Part shown: piece by piece, positions 7,322 through 12,632 of the stretch | Position numbering within the stretch: the first letter of the stretch is position 1 | Layout: each line of letters begins with the position of its first letter | Origin: Hyphomicrobiales bacterium | Lineage (GTDB): Bacteria; Pseudomonadota; Alphaproteobacteria; Rhizobiales; JAJFHC01 | DNA: 12,632 bases | Assembly: GCA_021775835.1 (NCBI GenBank) | Contig: JAJFHC010000179.1 | Coordinates: 1 to 12,632, forward strand | Direction of reading: 5' to 3' | The notes under the pieces: model-generated | The model's database searches: none | What the model was told of the DNA's origin: nothing | What the model saw: only the letters and a program-made list of their open reading frames with translations | Made by a program: the position numbers and the translations under genes

Positions 7322-8709
7322 TCGATGATATTGCCCTGCCTCTCGGCCGGACTTTTGACGGTGATCTTGTCATTGATCCGTTCCCGAACACAAGCCGGTT
7401 GGTGCTCGGCTCGACGGGCGCCGCCAAAACAACCTCGGTTGTTATGCCGACTATCCAGGCATTGATGGCCAATACCAGTTTGACAGTTTTCGTGAATGAC
7501 CCAAAAGATGGTGAGTGCTTTTCACAGATCCTGCCGGTGGCAAAGAGATATGCACGCCGTGTCGGCTGCATGGACGATATGGGTCATTTTGGTTGGGACA
7601 ATCCCGACAGGCTGATCCTGAATCCGTTCGGTGCCATTGTCTCCGCCGCGAAGCATGATTCCGGTACTTTGCTCTTTACCATCGAAACAGCGACCCATTG
7701 TTTTATTCCTGAAGTGAATGACGGGGGACGCAACTTCCATTTTAGGTTCAACCCGCGCCTATTAGCCCATCTTGGCATTTTGATACTGGTTGAGTTCATG
7801 CCGAACGATGTCAGGCCGGGGATGCTCTATGAAATGATGGCGAACCCGGATACCTGGCGGAGCGCGCGGGAGAATGCGGCCATTGATGGCAGTGCCGATC
7901 TAAAGGCTCGCGCTCGGCTTTCTCTCGACATGGAGGAGAATGATCCGGACGGGTACTACAAGCATATGACGGCTGCCTTGATGGCGTTGCAACTTTATGC
8001 GCCAGGATCGTCACTTAATAGTGCCGGTGTTGGTGAGACACACACCCATGAAGAACTCTGCCGCAATGGTTGGCTCGTTCATATGGTCTTGCCGCAACGC
8101 TACGCCGAACGGGTCGGCACACACTTTGCCCTGCATCAGTTCTGCATGTTGCAGGCGCAGTTTTCGGGGCGCGGCGGACGTGTGATTAATATCGTCGATG
8201 AACTCTGCAACAGTCCTCAGAAGGACACGGTTAAAAAGGTCACCATTCAAAGGAGTTACCGGACATCAAGCCTCTACATCGCGCAGACATTTGTCGATAT
8301 CGAAAATCAGTATGGCGAGAAAGAAGCGGCCATACTGCGGGATAATTGCCCGGTTGTTCAGTATTTATCTTTCTCGGACGCTGACGCTGAAAAAGTGTCA
8401 AAGGCCATGGGCGATGAAATCTCTGTCTCCCAGTCGCTGAATGTGAACCCTGAACGGCTCGAAATCTCCGGTTCCATCAGCACCGGCCAACAGCCTGTTA
8501 TGACAGCGACGGAACTGAAGAACCTCGATCCAACGCATCAGATCATTCACTTGCGGGGTTATGGATGGTTGGTCTGCCAAAAGTTGTTTCAAAATCAAAT
8601 TATTCCTACAGCTCACTACCTGGGAAAGAACCCCTTGGAGGGTGATCCCATGCCCGTCGATCCCAAGGTTGAATTTCCGGTGCCGCCGATCGAGGGAGAT
8701 TCGTCATGA
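7318..8709 (+). CDS. VirD4/TraG-type coupling ATPase lacking its membrane domain
   Basis: This 463-residue protein is predicted to be the coupling protein that brings DNA or protein substrates to a type IV secretion channel and drives transfer with ATP. The Walker A motif is GSTGAAKT (31-38) within LVLGSTGAAKTTSVVMPT. It is followed by VNDPKDGE (59-66), like the DPKGE motif of VirD4, and by LNPFG (101-105). Walker B is VINIVDE (289-295), and IAQTFVDIENQYG (321-333) matches the conserved Gln motif after Walker B. VirD4 proteins are usually 550-700 residues with two N-terminal helices. Here Walker A begins at residue 31 and no membrane segment exists. The third Gly of the usual GxxGxGK is replaced by Ala. 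The gene is coupled by ATGA overlaps to the two-helix protein upstream and to the 84-residue protein downstream. AAAGGGG lies 10 bases before the start. Confidence 0.86.
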   Translation: MIDDIALPLGRTFDGDLVIDPFPNTSRLVLGSTGAAKTTSVVMPTIQALMANTSLTVFVNDPKDGECFSQILPVAKRYARRVGCMDDMGHFGWDNPDRLILNPFGAIVSAAKHDSGTLLFTIETATHCFIPEVNDGGRNFHFRFNPRLLAHLGILILVEFMPNDVRPGMLYEMMANPDTWRSARENAAIDGSADLKARARLSLDMEENDPDGYYKHMTAALMALQLYAPGSSLNSAGVGETHTHEELCRNGWLVHMVLPQRYAERVGTHFALHQFCMLQAQFSGRGGRVINIVDELCNSPQKDTVKKVTIQRSYRTSSLYIAQTFVDIENQYGEKEAAILRDNCPVVQYLSFSDADAEKVSKAMGDEISVSQSLNVNPERLEISGSISTGQQPVMTATELKNLDPTHQIIHLRGYGWLVCQKLFQNQIIPTAHYLGKNPLEGDPMPVDPKVEFPVPPIEGDSS

Positions 8710-8960
8710 GAATCTTGCGCTATTTCGTTTGGATCATTTTTCCTCTCGCCGCTTACCTAGCTTATCTGACTTTTGGACTACCGCATTTCCGATGGTCATA
8801 CACATGGCTCGATCAAGGCCAGGGATATGATCCGTTTGCGGATCGGTATTACACGCGCTGTACCTATCTCGGTCCCTATGGCGAGTTCACGCTTCATCAT
8901 CCCGATAACGGCGAATGCCGTTGGATCACTTTCATGAAAGATCAGCGAGAGCAAAGCTAG
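8706..8960 (+). CDS. Small membrane-anchored protein
   Basis: This 84-residue protein overlaps the coupling ATPase gene by ATGA, with GAGGGAGA six bases before the start. A hydrophobic segment at about 5-26 is either a signal peptide or a membrane anchor. The rest (about 58 residues, aromatic-rich, with Cys52 and Cys71) is probably periplasmic, and the two Cys could form a disulfide. No lipobox is seen. Co-translation with the ATPase suggests a structural or docking role at the same complex. The family is not recognised. Confidence 0.65.
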   Translation: MRILRYFVWIIFPLAAYLAYLTFGLPHFRWSYTWLDQGQGYDPFADRYYTRCTYLGPYGEFTLHHPDNGECRWITFMKDQREQS

Positions 8961-8964
8961 GGCT

Positions 8965-9456
8965 ATGACCACTGACAATCTCAGGAAACTTAATATGACA
9001 CTTCAGCTTAAGACACTACGCCGTGAGGGTGCTGCCATGCTGAATGGTCAGGAGAAAATGGACTTTTTGAAAATTGGAGAAAAGTTCGATCAGAATCGCT
9101 TAACGACGGAGCGACTTTACGCGCACGAATACAAAACCCGCGTCCAAATCGCCTATCGCGATCTGGTCAACAAAGCGGGCGCAAAGACGTTTGATCTGAA
9201 ACCACGCTTCTATGGCATCGACCGTTTCAACAAACACGATCTGAACCGTCAGGCTCAACTCAATGTCCGGCTGGATCATCAGCAGTCAATGGATCGGCTG
9301 GACGGTCAGGAGTTGAAAGAAAGCAAGTCGTTTCTCGAAACATCATCGCGGCGCAAGCAATATGTCGAAAATTTCAAAGACGCTACAGATCGCCGGAAAA
9401 CACATACACGGCGGCAAAAGTCGGAACGCCACCGTTCCCCAACCATGAGTGATTAA
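8965..9456 (+). CDS. Basic, highly charged hypothetical protein
   Basis: The 163-residue product is soluble, strongly basic and rich in Arg, Lys, Gln and Asp, with a very basic tail (about 129-158). It probably binds nucleic acid or an acidic partner, but no catalytic motif is visible. In particular I find no HUH motif or clear catalytic Tyr context of a relaxase. The ATG at 8965 lies only 4 bases after the previous stop and has a poor ribosome binding site. ATG 8995 (residue 11) has AGGA 8 bases upstream and may be the true start, giving 153 residues. It could be an accessory DNA-processing protein or a substrate of the coupling ATPase, which is inferred from position only. Confidence 0.6.
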   Translation: MTTDNLRKLNMTLQLKTLRREGAAMLNGQEKMDFLKIGEKFDQNRLTTERLYAHEYKTRVQIAYRDLVNKAGAKTFDLKPRFYGIDRFNKHDLNRQAQLNVRLDHQQSMDRLDGQELKESKSFLETSSRRKQYVENFKDATDRRKTHTRRQKSERHRSPTMSD

Positions 9457-9486
9457 CCCGACCACCCCCAAGAAGGAGAAGACATT

Positions 9487-10125
9487 ATGAATGTGACTTA
9501 CAACAGCGACGAAATGAGCCGTATTGGTGAAGCTCGCGAGAGCTTCAGTGGCCTGTTGCTCACCGACAGGCAATTTGATGATGTTATTGCAATTACCGGC
9601 ATTCATGAGCGTTCGATAAAAGAAACCGGAAAGTTCAAAGAAAAGCTTGATCATTTTTCCAGCGCTTTGGCGGCTACTGAGAAGTTCGATATCGCCAAAG
9701 CCAACACGATCATTAGAGACCTGTTCAAAGCTCGCACCGGCGTCACGATGAATCAAATGCGTGAAGCATTGGTAGAACGTGAGAAAGCGCTCTTCGACAA
9801 AGAAAACCCTGTACCGGAAGCCGAGAAGCAAAAGGCATATATGGCCGCCAATGAAGTTGGGCGCATGGTTGAAGAAGGCACCAAAATGACATTCAACCGG
9901 GCCTTCGCATTTGAAGCCTCCCAACTAGCCACCGAACTCAACATCACGGATGTCGGTGCGAAGATTTTTATCAGCGATACTTTCGAGGAAATAGAAGGTC
10001 GCGCGTTTCGGGAATGGGGGAAGGAACTCGACGAAACTTTCTACCGCCCGCAGGTCGAGGCCGAGAAACAACAGCGAAAAGAAGAAAAATCCTATTCCCG
10101 TTCCCGCCAACCTTCATTTTCGTAA
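9487..10125 (+). CDS. Helical hypothetical protein of the transfer-like cluster
   Basis: A strong ribosome binding site (AAGGAG, 8 bases before ATG) marks the start of this 212-residue protein. It is soluble and predicted mostly helical, with a mid-region rich in Glu and Lys (MREALVEREKALFDKENPVPEAEKQKA) and a basic, Ser- and Arg-rich tail (EAEKQQRKEEKSYSRSRQ). No membrane segment or known motif is visible. The basic tail resembles the charged C-terminal tails that act as recruitment signals in some type IV secretion substrates, but this is only suggestive. The next gene starts 7 bases after the stop. The family is not recognised. Confidence 0.68.
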   Translation: MNVTYNSDEMSRIGEARESFSGLLLTDRQFDDVIAITGIHERSIKETGKFKEKLDHFSSALAATEKFDIAKANTIIRDLFKARTGVTMNQMREALVEREKALFDKENPVPEAEKQKAYMAANEVGRMVEEGTKMTFNRAFAFEASQLATELNITDVGAKIFISDTFEEIEGRAFREWGKELDETFYRPQVEAEKQQRKEEKSYSRSRQPSFS

Positions 10126-10132
10126 GGCTGGC

Positions 10133-10549
10133 ATGATGGGATTCTTTTTCAGAAGCAAGAACGTTCAACAAGATGCGGATAATTCCTTGGCCATTGCCAA
10201 GGAATTATCAAGTCGTGACACTCCACCGGAACAGAGCGACAGGATTGTAGTTGAGCACCCCGAACCCGTTGCAAGTGTCAATATTGGTCTTAAGGCTGAT
10301 GAATCCGTGTTCGTCAATATCTATGAGCATGATCTGATGACATTCGGCGTTCAGCACCAGGATGTTTCGTTGCTTCACTTCCTTCATCAGGACGTGACTT
10401 GGCATTGCGTAGAGCGCGAGCGCCGATATATGCCGCTGAATGAGAAATGGGCTTGGCTCACACAAACCCACGCATTCTCCACTCAATCAGTTGACCATGA
10501 AGCCTTCCGGCGTTGGGATCGCTTCCTCTTTTTCTTAAGAGATGAGTGA
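10133..10549 (+). CDS. Hypothetical protein, last gene of the cluster
   Basis: This 138-residue protein begins at ATGATG, with AAGG 5 to 8 bases upstream depending on which ATG is used. It has no membrane segment beyond a short hydrophobic N-terminus (MMGFFF). It is acidic in the middle, and the C-terminal half is rich in Trp, His and Phe (HQDVTWHCVERERRYMPLNEKWAWL), suggesting a compact fold. A perfect 14-bp inverted repeat lies in codons 16-26. It closes the plus-strand run, and the AT-rich control region of the recombinase follows. The family and role are unknown. Confidence 0.6.
   Translation: MMGFFFRSKNVQQDADNSLAIAKELSSRDTPPEQSDRIVVEHPEPVASVNIGLKADESVFVNIYEHDLMTFGVQHQDVSLLHFLHQDVTWHCVERERRYMPLNEKWAWLTQTHAFSTQSVDHEAFRRWDRFLFFLRDE
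10178..10209. repeat. Perfect 14-bp inverted repeat inside a gene
   Basis: GATAATTCCTTGGC (10178-10191) and GCCAAGGAATTATC (10196-10209) are exact inverted copies around a 4-base loop (CATT). The hairpin would be very stable. It lies about 45 bases inside the gene at 10133 and has no T-run after it, so it is not a standard terminator. It could be a nick-site or protein-binding hairpin, or an RNA structure limiting expression. Confidence 0.85.
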
Positions 10550-10717
10550 ACACAGGTCAAATACAGTCAATAAAACGCATGTTTATGTAAACAAAAACTG
10601 AATAACGAAACAATATTACATCAATAATACTTGATTTATAGGAATTAATACCTAATAATGTTCTTTTTTTGTTCTAAGAACAGAGGAGATCATTTTTTTA
10701 GAAAGAGGAGACGCAGA
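10550..10717 (+). promoter_or_regulatory. AT-rich control region before the recombinase pair
   Basis: This 168-base gap is much richer in A and T than its surroundings and holds no gene that I favour. A candidate promoter is TTGATT (10631-10636) with TAATAA (10653-10658) after 16 bases. Four dyads surround it. TGTTTA-TG-TAAACA lies at 10580-10593, ATCAA-N6-TTGAT at 10620-10635 (overlapping the -35), and the near-palindrome TAGG...CCTA at 10639-10654. TGTTCT-A-AGAACA lies at 10670-10682, just after the probable transcription start. The crowding suggests one or more repressor or excision-factor sites controlling the recombinase operon. Confidence 0.5.
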
Positions 10718-11071
10718 TTGACCCACCAAACCACAAAGGAGACCCACGAAACCAAGGAAAGCGCACGCGACAGATCGCAGTTCCCGACACTCTCGATCGA
10801 TTGGGAGTTATATTTCGGCTATTTGGAGGATAGCGATCTCTCTTATGATCAAAAAGTCGAGTTCATCAAAACCCTGTGGAACATACAATTGACTTGGGTC
10901 GATTTGGGGCTTGGAATTCATCCGGTCCAACAAGCCTGTGAGCAGAATCAGCAAATGAAGGCTTTGCAGTCCCAGGAATTTGACTCTGTGATAAACTCGT
11001 CCAATTCCAATAGTGAATTTAACCGTGCCGCTGACGGATTGTCAGGTCAGGAAGATACGAGGAGTCAATGA
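10718..11071 (+). CDS. Small partner protein of the serine recombinase
   Basis: The preferred start is the TTG at 10718, preceded by AGAGGAG at the ideal 7-base spacing, which gives 117 residues. An in-frame ATG at 10658 would add 20 residues but lacks a ribosome binding site and overlaps the likely -10 box. A short repeat (THQTTKE, THETKES) opens the protein. The core, about residues 27-72 (DWELYFGYLEDSDLSYDQKVEFIKTLWNIQLTWVDLGLGIHPVQQ), resembles small proteins I recall next to large serine recombinases in alphaproteobacteria. Its stop overlaps the recombinase start by ATGA, so the two are made together. It may help the recombinase choose direction or target, but that is inference. Confidence 0.72.
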   Translation: MTHQTTKETHETKESARDRSQFPTLSIDWELYFGYLEDSDLSYDQKVEFIKTLWNIQLTWVDLGLGIHPVQQACEQNQQMKALQSQEFDSVINSSNSNSEFNRAADGLSGQEDTRSQ

Positions 11072-12624
11072 TGGTTTCATTAGCAAATAATCTAAATCAA
11101 AATTGGCAGGCTCTCTTATACAGTCGCGTCTCTGATACGTCCCAAAAAACTAAGGGGAGCGGACTGGGAAGTCAGGAGTATCGGTGCCGACAATATGCCG
11201 AAGAAAATGGCTGGCCTGTGGCGGCAGCGTTTGAAGATGATGTTACCGGTGGCGGTGATTTTATGAAACGGAAAGGCATGGCCAAGTTACTTGGCTATCT
11301 GGATGCCCATGTAGACAGAAACTATGTTGTCATTTTCGATGATCTGAAACGGTTTGCGCGAGACACAGAATTTCATCGGAAACTGCGGCGCATACTGACT
11401 GAAAAGGGCGCGGTTGTGCGCTGCCTTAACTTTACGTTTGAAGATACGCCGGAAGGCGAATTTATTGAGACCATATTTGCCGCCCACGGTGAACTTGAGC
11501 GCAAACAGAATAGACGCCAGGTTGATCAGAAAATGAGAGCGCGTGTGGAGCAAGGGTTTTGGGTGACGAAGGCCCCAATGGGCTACCATTATGTTGAAGT
11601 GAAACGCGGCGGGAAAGAACTTCGCAGAACTGAACCGCTGGCATCCGTTCTACAGGAAGCACTGGAAGGTTTTGCGTGCGGGCGGTACGACACTCAATGC
11701 GAGGTACAGCGCTTTTTGGAAGGCATACCGGAATTCCCCCATTGCTTGCCGGGTGGCAAAATCCGAGCCATGAAGATTACACGCCTGCTTACGAATCCTA
11801 TCTACGCCGGATATGTGCACTCGAAGGTTTGGAACATTTCATTGCGGCAAGGACAGCATGAGGGGCTCATCTCATACGAAACGTTCAGGAAAATTCAAAG
11901 CAGACTTGAAGCAGGGGCCATGGCACCTGCTCGCAAAGACATCAATCTGGATTTCCCGCTCAGAGGGTTTGTGACCTGCGCTGACTGTGACGCGCCTTTG
12001 CGCTCTTGCTGGTCAAAAGGCAAGTTTAAGAAGTACCCATATTATCTCTGTCATACCAAAACATGTGATAGCTACGGAAAGTCCATACCTAAGGCCAAGG
12101 TAGAGGGCGATTTTGAGAAGATCGTAAAATCACTTTGTCCGTCTGAGAATGTTTTCAATATGGCCAAGGCCATGTTTGAAAATGCGCTGAAACAAAGACT
12201 TGCGCAGGCCACACATTCTCGAAAAACCTTGCGCGCAGACATGTTGCGGATCGAAAAGCAAATCGAGGCGTTTGCTGAACGTATCATTGAGAGTGCGAGT
12301 GACGCTGCCATCAACGCTTATGAACGCAAGATTGATAAGCTTGAGAATGAAAGGCTTCTGGCAGAAGAAAAACTGGCCAAAGGCCCCCAGTTAAAAGCGA
12401 CCAAGCCGGAATTAATAGAACTCTCATTGAGATTTCTTGCAAACCCTTGGAAACTATGGGCTTCGGGCAATATCGCCTTGCAAAAAACGGTACTCAGACT
12501 GGCCTTTTCAGAACGGCTTAGCTACCACCGGAAAGACGGGTATAGAACACCAAAAACCACCTTACCCTTCAAGGTGTTAGAGGACTTTCGCATGGGAGAA
12601 TGTAAAATGGTGCCGCATGGGTGA
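11068..12624 (+). CDS. Large serine recombinase (site-specific integrase)
   Basis: This enzyme cuts and rejoins DNA at attachment sites through a serine-DNA intermediate, integrating or excising the element. The 518-residue length suits the large serine recombinase family. The resolvase catalytic domain spans about 14-155. It carries YSRVS with the expected catalytic Ser22 and Arg20, GLGSQEYRCRQYA, FDDLKRFARD (90-99), and the E-helix GELERKQNRRQ. The recombinase domain (about 165-285) includes ITRLLTNPIYAGYV. The zinc ribbon has Cys304, Cys307, Cys328 and Cys333. A coiled coil covers about 383-438. AGGAG lies 3 bases before ATG 11068 and 6 bases before ATG 11071, so the second may be used. 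The last codons and stop lie inside the adjacent tRNA 3' end, which is the likely integration boundary. Confidence 0.93.
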   Translation: MMVSLANNLNQNWQALLYSRVSDTSQKTKGSGLGSQEYRCRQYAEENGWPVAAAFEDDVTGGGDFMKRKGMAKLLGYLDAHVDRNYVVIFDDLKRFARDTEFHRKLRRILTEKGAVVRCLNFTFEDTPEGEFIETIFAAHGELERKQNRRQVDQKMRARVEQGFWVTKAPMGYHYVEVKRGGKELRRTEPLASVLQEALEGFACGRYDTQCEVQRFLEGIPEFPHCLPGGKIRAMKITRLLTNPIYAGYVHSKVWNISLRQGQHEGLISYETFRKIQSRLEAGAMAPARKDINLDFPLRGFVTCADCDAPLRSCWSKGKFKKYPYYLCHTKTCDSYGKSIPKAKVEGDFEKIVKSLCPSENVFNMAKAMFENALKQRLAQATHSRKTLRADMLRIEKQIEAFAERIIESASDAAINAYERKIDKLENERLLAEEKLAKGPQLKATKPELIELSLRFLANPWKLWASGNIALQKTVLRLAFSERLSYHRKDGYRTPKTTLPFKVLEDFRMGECKMVPHG

Positions 12625-12632
12625 CTCGAACA
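12608..12632 (-). tRNA. Partial tRNA, 3' end only
   Basis: Read on the minus strand, the last 25 bases form a tRNA 3' part. From the window edge inward they give the end of the T-stem 5' strand (TG), T-loop TTCGAGT, T-stem 3' strand CACCC, acceptor 3' strand ATGCGGC, discriminator A and encoded CCA. The T-loop keeps T54, T55, C56, G57 and A58, and the visible T-stem bases pair. The anticodon is outside the window, so the amino acid is unknown; the 5' acceptor strand should read GCCGCAT. The serine recombinase gene overlaps it by 17 bases, as expected if the element sits in the tRNA 3' end. Confidence 0.72.

Noticed and set aside
8965..9456. Cryptic relaxase in the charged protein after the coupling ATPase
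   Set aside because: No three-His metal motif or convincing catalytic Tyr region is visible, and the protein is short for a relaxase.
9343..9924. 193-residue open frame on the minus strand
   Set aside because: It lies antisense over two plus-strand genes that have good ribosome binding sites and ordinary composition. Its product is Phe/Cys-rich and recognisable as nothing.
10658..10717. Upstream ATG start giving MFFFCSKN, which resembles the MGFFFRSKN start of the gene at 10133
   Set aside because: No ribosome binding site precedes it, it overlaps the candidate -10 box, and the TTG at 10718 has an excellent site. The likeness probably reflects similar A/T-rich bases.
11338..11352. Asp in place of an expected Arg in the FDDLKRFARD motif of the recombinase
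   Set aside because: From memory, DDL/DDI variants occur in intact large serine recombinases, so this is not evidence of inactivation.

Overview
The window looks like one end of a chromosomally integrated mobile element in an alphaproteobacterium of moderate GC content. That taxonomic guess rests on codon use, the VirD4-like coupling protein, the style of the serine recombinase and its small partner, and a tRNA with an encoded CCA end. No species can be named. The window appears to stop inside a tRNA gene on the minus strand (12608-12632). A large serine recombinase gene reads straight into that tRNA, so the element lies to the left and its other end is outside the window.

Left part (1-3368): a partial minus-strand gene with an HExxH motif is transcribed divergently from a gene for a protein with a possible N-terminal DNA-binding region and C-terminal ankyrin-like repeats. 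That gene is followed by a second HExxH protein with a downstream E-x-E-A-D motif. The sequence is AT-richer than the middle and looks like accessory cargo. A regulator-plus-metalloprotease switch, similar in logic to ImmR/ImmA, or a defence or stress module are both possible, and neither is shown.

Middle part (3586-10549): about eleven genes on the plus strand run as one or two operons. They are a small zinc-ribbon protein, a multi-pass membrane protein, several single- or double-pass membrane proteins, a VirD4/TraG-type coupling ATPase with no membrane segments of its own, and four small soluble or membrane proteins. Five genes from 6031 to 8960 are joined by four ATGA stop/start overlaps. 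The two small two-helix membrane proteins just before the ATPase could be its detached membrane anchor. No relaxase, oriT or mating-pore gene is recognisable, so this looks like a recruitment or coupling module that relies on other genes of the element or on a helper.

Right part (10550-12632): an AT-rich control region full of short dyad symmetries precedes a 117-aa partner protein and the serine recombinase, which are also joined by an ATGA overlap. This is probably the regulated integration/excision module.

Other notable features are a perfect 14-bp inverted repeat inside the coding sequence at 10178-10209, and a likely frameshift in the C-terminal part of the gene at 5263. No CRISPR array, complete insertion sequence or rRNA is visible.
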